DNA from: Uloborus plumipes
Lineage: Eukaryota > Arthropoda > Arachnida > Araneae > Uloboridae
Length of the DNA stretch: 64,000 bases
Reading direction: 5' to 3'
Assembly: GCA_038373865.1 (NCBI GenBank)
Contig: JAXGGA010004412.1
Coordinates: 1-64,000, forward strand
Positions 11,112 to 22,354 of the stretch are shown here, piece after piece (positions within the stretch are counted from its first letter, which is position 1; each line of letters starts with the position of its first letter). The position numbers and the translations under genes were made by a program. The notes under the pieces were generated by a model. It made no database searches. It was not told the origin of the DNA and saw only the letters and a program-made list of their open reading frames with translations.

Positions 11112-11776
11112 CAGGGATGAAAACAGCTCAATGTCAAAAAAGAGGAAAAATTGAGCGGCTTAAAATTCAGATAGATTTTTTTTCCCCCATATAATGCAAA
11201 ATTAGTCATGCAAGATTTCCTCTCAATTTGCTCCGTTTAATCGAAAGTAAATAGTTTTAAAACTTTTCAATTGCTCATTCACAATTTATTTTTAAGTCAT
11301 TCACAACAATGTAAAAAGGGGGGGGGTTGCAATTTGACGAATTAGACACGTGTATTTCAAGAAAAAAAATCTAATTAATATTGCATTATCTTTAATTATT
11401 TTAGTAAATTTTAAATTTATTAAAATATTTTTTTTTCAAAATACTTTTCCCAATTTTTTGATAAAGAATTGTAGCTGAACTTAATGGAAACTAATGTTTT
11501 TGGCAGCATGCCAAAATAGAGTACATAGTTCGCCGATATTTGCAGGTCATCCTTGAGATTTCAATCCTACTGCATCCTAAAAACATTTCCATTGTTTTGG
11601 AAGTTGGAAATAATTTCAATCTCTACTACTTAAAATCAACTTATTTTAAGCTTCATTTTCATTATGAGTGCTTTTTTTTTTCTGAACTTGATGCAACATG
11701 AATTATTTGATCGCGGAAAGAACGAAAAAATACAAAAAGCGGAACATCGCGGATCCGCGGAAGATTTTCATCCCTG
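11112..11776. mobile_element. hAT-like element with 6-bp TSD
   Basis: GTAGCT at 11106-11111 is repeated at 11777-11782. Termini are CAGGGATGAAAAC and ...TTTTCATCCCTG. Fragments of the same family lie at about 40340-40520 (inverted), 41869-43660 (interrupted) and 48130-48345. 665 bp, no open frame of note. Confidence 0.8.
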
Positions 11777-12032
11777 GTAGCTGCTTACGTCATTATCCTA
11801 ATACATATTGAGAAACTGGTTAATAAGAAATAGTTGCAAAAATTTTATTAAAAAAATATGAATTAAGTAGTGAAAATAACAGTTCTTAGTAATTTTCTTT
11901 CTTTTTTCATGTTTTACAATGCTATCTAGAAAAACTTGAACATGATTAGAGATTAAAAAATACTAAAGGCTTAAGCTCCTGCTTTTTTTTTTGTCACTAG
12001 ACAAATAATTCATCAAAAAATTCAGCATTTAC

Positions 12033-12610
12033 TAGGGATGCACCGATAAGCAAATTGGCCGATTACCGATAAATCGGCTGAGTCGATTAATGATATGGAT
12101 GATTGTTTTCTACTACCAATTTCACCACTGTTTTTTCTCTGAAACAATTCCAAGTTTAGAAATAGCAAGTTATTTATTTCTGTAAGATTTTTTTCCCTAG
12201 CTTTCCCAAATAATTTCAATATTTTATCAAATTTCTTGGAACCGATTTTCAAATTAATGTCAAAAATATTATTAACACACTGGTAAGCACTCCAATTTAG
12301 GAGTACTTTTAATTCATATTTAATAATTAGTAACAATTTAATTCAGTGCTTTTATTCTTTGAAAATTAGATGGAAGATGGAATATAAAAGCACTGTACTG
12401 AAAGAAAACTATCGCCACAAGAAAAATTTTACTTCAAAGTAGGTGAATTAAAAGAAAAACTTTATATTAACTGTGGGGACTGTTGTAAAAAAGTTATTCA
12501 TCGTAGTTTTTTTAGTAAAGGTGTACTTTAAAGAATAATATTTGAAAAATATTTTTTCGGCTGATTAATGGCCGATTAATCGGTACTGCCAATTAATCGG
12601 TGCATCCCTA
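12033..12610. mobile_element. hAT element with TAGGGATGCACCGAT termini
   Basis: The ends TAGGGATGCACCGATAA and ...ATCGGTGCATCCCTA are the widely distributed hAT type in which ATTAATCGGC motifs recur beneath the terminus (several at 12055-12085 and 12560-12600). Flanks are similar but not identical (GCATTTAC left, GTATTTAT right), as expected of an old duplication. A terminal fragment of the family may lie near 35610-35660. Confidence 0.75.
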
Positions 12611-13576
12611 GTATTTATTTCGAAAAAACTTGTTATGAAGAAACTAGTTGAAAAGTATTTGTCAAAAATTAAAATGACTACACTTCTTTAGACTTCGGTT
12701 AAGCACCACTGTTTTTAACTAAATCATTGTGATACGGATTACAGACTGAAAAACAAGAGGACAAAAAAAATTTGTAGATTTTTTCATTCTTGCTTGTAAT
12801 TTCAAATCATTAAATTATTAGCAGTAGTGAAAAATAAGGACTAAAATTATTTTAAGGACCTTGAATCAAAAATAAGTACTTTTAAGGGCCCTTATTTTTC
12901 AAAATAAAAAATAAGGAGCTTAAGGACCGTGGGAACACTGTAATAGTTGCGTGGTTCTTTTTCGTGCGGGAAATAGGCCTAAAAATAACCAATGCAAGCG
13001 ACAGCTCCCTTTAGTTTCTAGTGCTAAAAAGTGCAGTTTCACATTATGATTTCTCTCAAAATCATTTTAATTTTCCCAGTTAAATCCATTCCTTCTATCA
13101 TCATTTTTCATCAACAGAATATGAATACCTTGTTCACATTTCTATCTATCATGATGGGGCTATTGTAAATTCATTCATAGTTTCTTGCTCCAAGCAAAAG
13201 AAATTTCAATAAAACAAATTAACTCGGCAGATTGTTCCTAACAGAAAACATTATAAAAATTTTAGCCAACTAAGCATCTGAAATTGGCCGTTAGGTTATT
13301 CCGCAAAACTGCTGAATAATCAGTAGATTACCAATTAAAAATTTAAAAAGTTTAGATCCATTTCTCCCTCGGGAGAAACAAAACTTGTAGCGAGACCCGA
13401 ATCGTAAAATTTTTTGATCATCAAGACAAAGAGCTAGAAATATGAATTTTTCTTCAAGAAAACCAGAACAATTTTAAGTCTTAGATTGTCGCAGTGAACA
13501 ATGTACCTTTCCACAAGTATGGGCGATTCTCCGTAAACTAAAATTTTCAATGCAGAATCTGTCCGGGAATTTTTTT
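12611..13576. other. Anonymous DNA with a small hAT-type remnant
   Basis: About 12825-12943 ends in GACCGTGGGAACACTG and carries ATAAGGAC and TTAAGGACC repeats typical of hAT subtermini. The flanks TATTAG and TAATAG differ by one base. The rest shows nothing recognisable. Confidence 0.4.
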
Positions 13577-14118
13577 TTAAACAGGGTTCGTACACACTTC
13601 TTTAAAAAAAATTCAAGGACTTTTAAGGACTTTCAAGGACTAAAAAATCCAAAAAATAAGGACCTCAAAATAATTAATAAATTGGCCTATACATTTTCAA
13701 CATTTCCAAATTCAATTAGAGGATGATGCACAGTACAGAACATAATAGATTAAAAATATAACAAAAAAAAAAAAATCTTAAAAGTTTCCCGCAATAACAA
13801 AACAAAGAAAAATCTGAAACTGAAAATCCCATTACATATCTTTTAATTCCAAACTTTTCTCTGATAATTTTATATCAAAACTTATTTCAATTTCTTTTTC
13901 ACTTAGTGTTTTTCTTAGTTCAAATGATTGCATAAACAAGTTAATGTCCTCAGTTTTTTCAGCCTCATCAGCCAACTGATCAGCTTTTGCATTTGGCTCC
14001 ATTATGTCCTTTTGAATAAACATTTTCCTCTTTTAAAAAAAATTACTTCCTCCTTTAATGCTTTTCGTTTTACTTGTTTTGTTTCATTCTTTGCTTTAAA
14101 TTTTTCATTTTCCAAGTC

Positions 14119-17100
14119 CAGGGGTGCAAGTGACCAAATGTGGTTTGGGAGTATCTTCGGGAGCAGGGAAAATACCATTTGGGAGCAGCAGAATTGTGCT
14201 TAGGAGCAGGCTCGAATAAGATACTATGTGACTGTGATAAACACATACATTTATAGTAATTTAAATCTGTACCTTAATGCAAGAACAACTAATGTCAAAA
14301 ATTCGATATTTTTAGTTTTTTTATCGTAATGGGGACAGAAAGGTATCCTCTGTCATATACAGCAACAACCAACGATTTAAAACAAACCGCCTTAGCAGTG
14401 GAGCGAAACTAAGACGCACCCAATCTAAGACATTCCTATGGAGATTCAAATCGTTGAACCTGAATATCTCAATTCGAATTTTGACATTGGTTGTTTTTGC
14501 ATTAAGGTACAGAAATGTATTTGCATTTTAACTAAGCACTGATTATCTATTATTGATTTTCAGTTATAGTTTAAAAATACTAGATGTGGTTTCAATAGGT
14601 GAACAGCAAAATGTTTCACTGTACTTAACTCAATTTTCAGAGACAAGGATATAGAAATTGGAGCATTCATTTAAAGTCAAATTGAAACGATAAACTCATC
14701 CACTTTTTTACAATTACAATTGTACTACCAATCCTTTTTCATTTTTTAGAAAAGAATCTTATCCATGAATAATCTAGGAGCGCATTCATGGCAGTCAAAT
14801 ATGAAATGCAAACGTTTGGTTTAAAGCTTCCACCATAATATGGAAAATGTAGACATTTTTTGGTTTTTTAGTTGCATAATTATCAATAACATTTGGATTT
14901 TCTTTTGTTAACAATGAATCTTTAACTTAAAATTGAGGAACTACCTTTGTGCTTGAAAAGTAAACTAAAATTTTTTTTATCTTTTATCGTGCAAAATTAG
15001 ATTTTGTGGGCTAAAAATTGAAAAACCTTAATTTAAAAGTTTAACTTATAGTCCGAGAGCCAGTAACAGATATATATGACCAAGTTCCTCTCAAGTGATA
15101 ATTAGTAAAACGCAGCAGAAAATCGAACTATGAAGCCTCGTGAATGTCAGCTGAGGCTCGGTGGGGGGGGGGGGGGGGGGTAAGCAGTTGGAACCTCCTA
15201 CGCTTGAAGAAAAAAAAATATTCACTCATTTCTTCTCGGCTAAAAATTTACCAGATGATAGCTTATATGTAACTATTGATAAATATATACGTCAGCTGGC
15301 TGTATCTCGGTGGAAAAATTGTCAGCTGATACTTTGAAGGTAGTTAGAAGTTAGCTAGAAGCATTTACTGACTATTTAAAGGCATCAGCTGACCAGGTTT
15401 CCCTCGACTTATTGCTAGCTGATTTTTTTTATTTATCACAGTATTATATTTAAAATCAGCTCACAAATTTTCCTGTGGGAGGAAATGACGTCTCTTGAAT
15501 TATTCGACATAGAACTCCTACATGAGTGTTAAGGTGAAACAAATATTCCATATCAATATTTTTTAAACTTATACTTATATAATCATATAATTTTAGATAT
15601 ATTCAAATATTTCAATAATCAATTTGCTTAGAATAAATTAACTAGTTACTTGATAAAAATTATTTATTATAAAAATATTATGACAAATTACAATACGAAT
15701 GACAATGTTATTTAATAATATCTACAATAATAGTATTTCCAAATTTTAAAGTATAGTAATGTTACACTAGGCACGTAATATTCTACTAAATAATGTACAG
15801 TATTGTATGATGCTTATAAAAATCGTAACCTAAGAAATAAAAGGAAAAAAAATGAATATAGATACATACTGCAATCTTGCAGTCGGTGCATCTTCTGGTA
15901 TTATTTTGCGATACTTTGGTGGCAAAGCCGTAAAACGTCTATAACACTCACTGTGGTACAGCTGAAAATTGTTTTTTTCTGTAGGAAGTACAGCCTCGTG
16001 TCCACTGAGTTTATTAGTTTTTCGAACACTCAATATAGCACTACACTTAATAAGATTTTCATCACTGAACGATTTTAAATTAGAAACAGACTGTTTTTTT
16101 GCAAAAAACGCAAAAAGGCGTTACATTAGACATTTTGATCGATTTTTCACAGATGCAACAATGTTTCCAGAATATTCTTTTCGTCAGACTACGTTTGCTT
16201 GTCTATTCTAAACGTATAATAGTCCCCTTCTTTTCTACTTCTAAAAACGTGGCTGATGCCCTCAACAAAAGGGTCTTCATACCTCGAGCATGCGCACAAC
16301 TAACCCCCTCCAAGCGTACTTTAATACTGTCTATGCTATGCTAGCGTATGTTGTTTGAATCTTCAAAAATAACAAGAATAATTAAAAAGGAGTCATTTCC
16401 TCCCACACGAAAATTTGTGAGCTGATTTTAAATATAATACTGTGATAAATAAAAAAAATCTGCTAGCAATAAGTCGAGGGAAACCTGGTCAGCTGATGCC
16501 TTTAAATAGTCAGTAAATGCTTCTAGCTAACTTCTACGTAACGACCTTCAAAGTATCAGCTGACAATTTTTCCACCGAGATACAGCCAGCTGACGTATAT
16601 ATTTATCAATAGTTACATATAAGCTATCATCTGGTAAATTTTTAGGCGAGAGGAAATGAGTGATTTTTTTTTTTTTTTTCTTCAATCGTGGGAGGTTACA
16701 ACTACTCATCCCCCCCACTGTGCCGCAGCTGACGGTCATAGGGCTTTATGATACTGTTGTCTGATGCGTATGGCCAATTATCTATCGAGAAGAAATAATT
16801 AACCAAATTTTCACCTGGCTCTCGGACTATTAGTTTCTTTTTGTTCTACAGTTCTTTCTCTTTCTCATAACTTCTTTGCATCCTCTAACATCCATTTTGC
16901 AATCTAACATCGATTTCAGACAAGACATTGTTCTTAACAGCAGACTTTAGTTGTTGGTTTGCTAAATTTAATAAAGAATCTGATGACTCTTGATTGGATT
17001 GAGCTTCTTGTGTAACTAACTTATACTGCTTCACATTTAATTTCTTTGTCTCTCTGCTTTTAATGCCCTAAATCTGTGCTGGTTACAAAACTTAAAGACG

Positions 17101-17958
17101 TTAGAACTTCTAAACAGTAGAATGAGATAATTATGTGCTGCCATAAAATATATCTGAATTTTGTACAACACATCAAAATTTTATCTTTCCTTTAATGACC
17201 TAATGGGAGGACTGCTGCTAGTAGCATGGAAAATTCCATTTTAAGCTTTTAAAATTATAATTTTACAAATTCAACTTTTCAAAATACTGCCTTTCAGTAA
17301 AAAGCCATAATTAAACATTATGTGCTTGATTGTTTTAATTGTTTTCCAAAAAATGAAGCAATGGATAACCTAATGCTTATTAAAATCAAGCTTGCAAAAA
17401 TTAATAGGTATATAAATAGAAAAATTAATTATTTGTTATCAAAATATAAGCTAAAATAAGCTAATGGAAAGTATTCTATTGTCAAAATAACGGTTAATTG
17501 TCAAAAATATTAAAATGTTTGCAAGATGCATTCGGATTGAAATCTTCAACATAGGAAGCTTCGTCCGCGACGTAAATGCTAGATGCTGACATGCTTCTAA
17601 AAATAAATTACTTTTTTCTTAAAATAAGACATAAAATAAGTTAAGCTGAGGTAGCACATGTGAAAATAATTTTGGATTGTGAAAAATATCAAAATTTTTG
17701 CAAGATGCAAAAGGATTGAAATTTCAGATAAGGAGAATATTTTTCTCGACGCACGTGTTCAGAATATCGCCATAGCAACCGTTATAACGTACGGTTAACA
17801 AAAGCAGATGTTTTGCCACTTTTTCGCGATATTCGCTAGAAAAACGGCCGTTTTGGCGCAGTCAGTCGCATTCCATCAAAAAGTGCGTTTGGGAGCAGGA
17901 TGGCGCAAGATTCTTTATTTGGCGCAGCGTGGCGCATGGCGCAGCACTTGCACCACTG
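14119..17958. mobile_element. 3.8 kb hAT-like element with 6-bp TSD
   Basis: CAAGTC at 14113-14118 is repeated at 17959-17964. Ends are CAGGGGTGCAAGTG and ...GCACTTGCACCACTG. Inside, GGGAGCAG motifs cluster near both ends (14145-14200; 17890-17915). A block with TTGCAAGATGCA followed by GGATTGAAAT occurs twice (about 17518 and 17698) and again in the element at 34045-37588, so the two are related. No transposase recognised. A long-inverted-repeat element (15049-16828) is nested in it. Confidence 0.7.
15049..16828. mobile_element. Element with about 440-bp terminal inverted repeats
   Basis: TTA lies on both sides (15046-15048 and 16829-16831). Termini TAGTCCGAGAGCCAG and the inverse match, and after a diverged stretch the arms match again through TAAAAATTTACCAGATGATA, GTCAGCTGATACTTTGAAGG and ATTATATTTAAAATCAGCTC, to about 15490 and 16390. 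A 3-bp TTA TSD would suit PIF/Harbinger, but no transposase supports that. The middle (about 15490-16390) has a short minus-strand frame with a HSECYRRFTALPPKYR segment; I do not recognise its function. Confidence 0.65.
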
Positions 17959-18301
17959 CAAGTCCTTTAAATTTGACCAATTGTGTCCCTGGTTTGGCAC
18001 CTGCATCGATGGATATGGATTCCTAGAACAGGAGCGAAGCTGCCCCCTCCTGCCCCTTCTTAATTCTGAATACAGTTCTCGGAACGAAGTGCGGCCGAAG
18101 CGGAAATATCATACTTGCAACCCTGCAGTGTAAAAATCGCTCTAATTGAAAAACGGCAATCTGATTTTTTGAAATAAGGGTAGAGTAAAAATAAGGACTT
18201 TCAATGACTTGGGACATTAAAATAAGGACTTTTAAGCACTTTTAAGACAAAATAAAAAAATAAGGACTTATAAGGACTTTCAAGGACCCGTACGAACCCT
18301 G

Positions 18302-18985
18302 TTAAATTATTTGAACATAACTACCCATACATAGACCCAAATCGGGGACACGTCTCGTAATAAAACTAATTGACATTTATAAATTCGCTTACCAGAGCAC
18401 GGTTTTTAGCAACGCCTAAGATGCATACTTTCACCACAAATGTGACTGAAACTGAACAAAAAGTGACGGCTTAACACCGGTCTCTGCTAATTCACACCGA
18501 TTAAGTTAAACTTTGTCAAAAAACATTCACAAGAGTAATAATTTTTTTTCTATTGCAGCTTTTAATTCGTGGCAGGGGACTGAAAAGATTCCGGACAGAA
18601 CTTAAATAACAATATTAAGTTTTATAAATACTTAGACCTTATTTCTTCAAAAAAAAAAAATAGTTGCATTATTCTATTTTTGGTAATTGTCAAGCCACAT
18701 TTATGTAGAGCGTAAGAGTTTTTTTAAATACTACCTTCAAGTGTTAGAAGTTCGTACGATATGCTTTACTTGAATTAAGTGAAATGATTCCTTTATTACT
18801 TTATCTAATATCTTTAAACGAGCAATTCTTGTACATATTTCGGATCTCGATAACTGCTCTAGCGATTTTAAAATTTCGATAGTTTTCGCAAAAAAAAAGT
18901 TTTTTGTGGCTTCATTAAAATAGCTTTATTTCGCCATTTTGTTTATGATTACTATCATTGTTGCTGTTGCATAGCAACCACGTTT
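18302..18985. other. Anonymous AT-rich DNA
   Basis: No gene, repeat boundary or RNA gene that I can support. Confidence 0.4.
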
Positions 18986-18993
18986 ATTATAAC

Positions 18994-19291
18994 TAGAGCC
19001 GCTATATAGACAGGCCGACGCATCAAGATTAAGTTTCACCACTTTGGATCCAATTCCTTAACTTTTACTTTCAAATTTTCATTGTTGCGGAGTAGGGTTA
19101 CCAGAAAAAAGTTTTGGCACATTGCTAAGCTTTGCCAAATCCACGTGCCGCTAATAATTGCTCACAGTGAAAAATTACCAAAACGCGATTACTGGCCAGA
19201 AAAGACAACCACTCAAACACAGAAACACGTGCTGGATCCAAAGTGGTGAAACTTAATCTTGATGCGCCGGCTCGTATATATAGGGGCCTTA
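18994..19291. mobile_element. hAT MITE, tandem copy 1
   Basis: The TSD ATTATAAC is at 18986-18993 and again at 19292-19299. The start TAGAGCCGCTATATAGACAG and the inverted end TAAGGCCCCTATATATACGA lead into long inverted arms that include GCATCAAGATTAAGTTTCAC. 298 bp, almost identical to the next copy. Confidence 0.9.
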
Positions 19292-19299
19292 ATTATAAC

Positions 19300-19596
19300 T
19301 AAAGCCGCTATATAGACAGGCCGACGCATCAAGATTAAGTTTCACCACTTTGGATCCAATTCCTTAACTTTTACTTTCAATTTTCATTGTTGTGGAGTAG
19401 GGTTACCGGAAAAAAGTTTTGGCACATTACTAAGCTTTGCCAAATCCACGTGCCGCTAATAATTGCTCACAGTGAAAAATTACCAAAACGCGATTACTGG
19501 CCAGAAAAGACAACCACTCAAACACACAAACACGTGCTGGATCCAAAGTGGTGAAACTTAATCTTGATGCGCCGGCTCGTATATATAGGGGCCTTA
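19300..19596. mobile_element. hAT MITE, tandem copy 2
   Basis: Follows copy 1 and shares its TSD; a third ATTATAAC lies at 19597-19604. The differences from copy 1 are few base changes and a 1-bp indel. The period of about 305 bp equals element plus one TSD, which points to duplication of the whole unit. Confidence 0.9.
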
Positions 19597-19735
19597 ATTA
19601 TAACAATAGATTTTATCAGCGTCAATTTAAATTTTTATCATATTCAGCAAACAAGTTTTGGCAACGTTAGAATTGTTATTGTTTTTGAAATGCTAAAGAG
19701 ATCGATCAAATAATCCTAAAAAGAATTGAAAAAAA

Positions 19736-20342
19736 CTAAAAAATACGCATTTAGAGTAAATTAAACTAAAAAGAAGTTTCTATTCTATCGAATATACTCT
19801 TAGGTTACATGCATTTATAATGAATCAACATGTAAGTATAGTTTAGCCTTTAGGTAATAATAAAGGTATCAAACAATATCACTTTCATGTTTGCAAAGAA
19901 CGTGAATTTTATCTTATTCAGAGCTACGTACAAGCAACTGAAACACTAAAATACATCAGCATATTATGTAGTTTAGGCCTTTACTATTGATAGTATTAAA
20001 TATATTACTTTTATCCTTGCAAAGAACGTGAATTTCCATCTTTTATTCAGTTACATACAAACATACTGTCTGTTTGCGTTTTGTGCGCCTGGCATCCACG
20101 GACGCTTCCATCTGAAAAAGGGGAGTTAGGTTTTGGATGCGCAATACCCGATGCCTTCAGGTTTTGCTCGCTTAATACTTCCTCGTTGCTTCCCCCCCCC
20201 TATTTCGAGCAAGTCCGAGGAGATTTGGCGCGTGCGCAGATGCGACGGAGGTCGTACGAAAAAGTTTTAGACAATACCCACACTTAAAACTAATAAAAGC
20301 GTATTAGAGCCACAGAGGCCTAAACGTCTATATAGGGGCCTT
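19736..20342. repeat. Interspersed repeat ending in a hAT-type terminus
   Basis: Contains two diverged units (TATAGTTTAGCCTTTAGG... and TGTAGTTTAGGCCTTTACT...), each followed by TTGCAAAGAACGTGAATTT. A related block lies at 25669-25960. The right end CTATATAGGGGCCTTA matches the right end of the hAT MITEs at 18994-19596. A G/C-rich piece at 20228-20273 recurs at 41618-41662. The left boundary is unknown. Confidence 0.55.
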
Positions 20343-21251
20343 AGATCAAATTGAAGTTATTATTCATTTCATTATGCGCCGAAGGCGAGAGAGGGTTTGA
20401 TGAGAATGGATGCAGAAGTAAAGTTATTAAAGTATGATTTTACGGTGCGCATAGTTTAAATAAAGTGATGATGTCTTGTCCAAATAAGGTTGTGTTTCTT
20501 AAAATAAATTACGGCTGTTTTAAATGCGTAATTGCAACCAAGGGCATAAAAATGCTTTAAGTAAATCTAAATAAGTACTTCGCACTTTAGGGAAAAACCA
20601 CGATTTTACAAACCTTTTTTTAAACCGAGCTGGGCTCTGTCTCCAGGTATTTATCTTTTGTCCGGACAGCCAATTAGAAGTTTACTGAGAAACGCCCGTA
20701 TATAGAACTTAATTCGTATTTGGGAATTAGGGAAAAAGTTCAGCAACGCCTTTACTTCTTTAAATTAATTCCTAGAATGAAAATCTAGAACTTGACTTGA
20801 ACCAAGTAAATACACAGTACGTTTTACAAAATAATTTATTTGGCATTTCTGCAACAAATTACTTTTCTTCCGAATAGGAATGATACCCGTTCTGTTCTTC
20901 ACTCGATGAAAACCGTTTCACTTCGGGATGAATGTTTACCCGGTGATGAATTCAATTGTTACAGCACCGGGTAACATCAATCCCAATGAGAAAACGTCTG
21001 ATGAAAGAGCTACAGCAATCCTGAAACGAAGATGATAAAAACATTACTCTTGCATACATTTTACAAAACACTAAATTACATTTAAATACACTGAATTTGG
21101 AGCACTTTAAGAAAATCTCTACATCAATGATCATGAATAAAATTGATAAAGTAACTTCTGATAGGTCTGGTAAAAATATCAACGGGTACGCCGCGAAATT
21201 CGGTAATATATAAAAAAACTAAGCATTTCTACAATATCTATATAGAGCTCA
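20343..21251. other. Anonymous DNA
   Basis: AT-rich, no supported gene or repeat boundary. Confidence 0.4.
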
Positions 21252-22354
21252 TTTTTAGCCTACTTTCCCGTTAAAAATAAAAGAAAGACGAAAAAAAGTA
21301 TGAAAAGTAGCTTAATGCATCTAAAAAATATCGCCAAGTCCGAAAAATAAAAAGGTAAAATGAATATCGAAAAATTAAAAATATGAAACTAGGGTATTGA
21401 GATGGGGAATTTGTGTGTCGGTCGGTCTGTCGCCCCCCCCCCTAATAACTTTTGAATGAACATTCCGATTTGGACAAGCTTTTTTTTTTTTGTTGGAAAA
21501 ATCTCGGCGAGTACAGCTCATCCCCATATTTGATTTTTCGAATTGAACAATTTTTGGTTCAACTTTGACAACCTGTCCCGCGATGCCAACTTTTGAGTGA
21601 ACAATCAGATTTGAACAAACTTTTTTTGTTAGAAAGATCTTCAAGGATACTTCATTCCCGTATCTACATTTTCGATTTGAACAATTTTTCGTTCAACATT
21701 GAACCGTTCAAAACAAGCTGTCACCCCTAATAACTTTTGAATGAACAGTCCGATTTAAAAACTTTTTTTTGTTTGAAGCATCTCGGCAAGGATACTTTAT
21801 TACCGTATTTAAATTTTCAATTTGAACACTTTTGGTTTAACATTGAACCGTTTAAGCAACCTTTAACCACCTAATAACTTTTGAGTGAACCGTCTGAATG
21901 GAATAAACTTTTTTTGTTTGAAAGATCTCGGAGAGGCTTTCCCATACATTCCCATATTTCGCTCATTGATTTGAACCATTTTTCGTTCAATATTGAACCG
22001 TTCAGAAAAAAAAATTTAACATTAGCGTCTACGGAGAATTTAAGTTGAATGTTGATCCTGAACTTAAAGTCGGATTTCCTTCAAACCAACTTTACAAACA
22101 TTTATCAAAACCATTTTCTTATAAAGTACTTTTCTGAGTAATCTGTGAAAACTGATTCCGAGTCCGCAAACATGGCGGAAATGCAGGCTCAGAAAAAAAT
22201 GACCGACTGTGCAGACGATTTTTTGTTTATTTATTCATTTGTTTTATTTTATTTATTATTTTTGGCAGACTTTTTTGTAACAAAACAAAACGAGAACATT
22301 TTATGCATTTATATTTAACAACTGGCAACGGATTAAAAGTGAAATTCGAGACAT
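21252..22354 (-). mobile_element. Internally repetitive element, copy A (truncated)
   Basis: Inverted relative to copies B (42083-43600) and C (45246-46596). It starts at the end TTTTTAGCCTACTTTCCCGT, then has one ATCGCCAAGTCCG unit, a GGTCGGTCTGTC tract and about four tandem units of 140-150 bp, each with TGAACGGTTCAATNTTGAAC and TCAAAAGTTATTAGG in the sense direction. It is cut at 22354 by the hairpin element. No protein family recognised. Confidence 0.7.

Larger units (their letters stand above)
13832..18020 (-). pseudogene. hAT transposase C-terminal coiled-coil remnant, split by a nested hAT
   Basis: Minus strand, read from about 18020 to 17959 and then 14118 to 13832. The first part ends VPNQGHNWSNLKDL; after removal of 14119-17958 and one TSD copy the frame runs on into ENEKFKAKNETKQVKRKALK, a Lys/Glu-rich coiled coil. 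A frameshift in the T-run near 14030-14040 then changes the frame, and the remaining part (ADQLADEAEKTEDINLFMQS, then LRKTLSEKE) stops at 13832. This coiled coil with an xADxLAxEAE pattern followed by an S..LRK pattern is what I recall at the C-terminus of transposases from hAT elements with these termini. The catalytic DDE parts are missing, so it is dead. Confidence 0.5.
13582..18301. mobile_element. 4.7 kb hAT element carrying a transposase remnant and nested elements
   Basis: Ends are CAGGGTTCGTACACAC and ...CCCGTACGAACCCTG, with TTAAA at 13577-13581 and 18302-18306. Subterminal AAGGACTTTCAAGGAC repeats lie at both ends, as in a hAT group common in animals. The minus strand holds a transposase C-terminal remnant. 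A second hAT (14119-17958) is inserted in it; without that the element is about 0.88 kb, so it is itself internally deleted. Confidence 0.75.

Noticed and set aside
19704..20350. GATCAAAT as an 8-bp TSD for the repeat ending at 20342
   Set aside because: The left copy is not followed by a sequence resembling the right terminus, so the match is probably chance.
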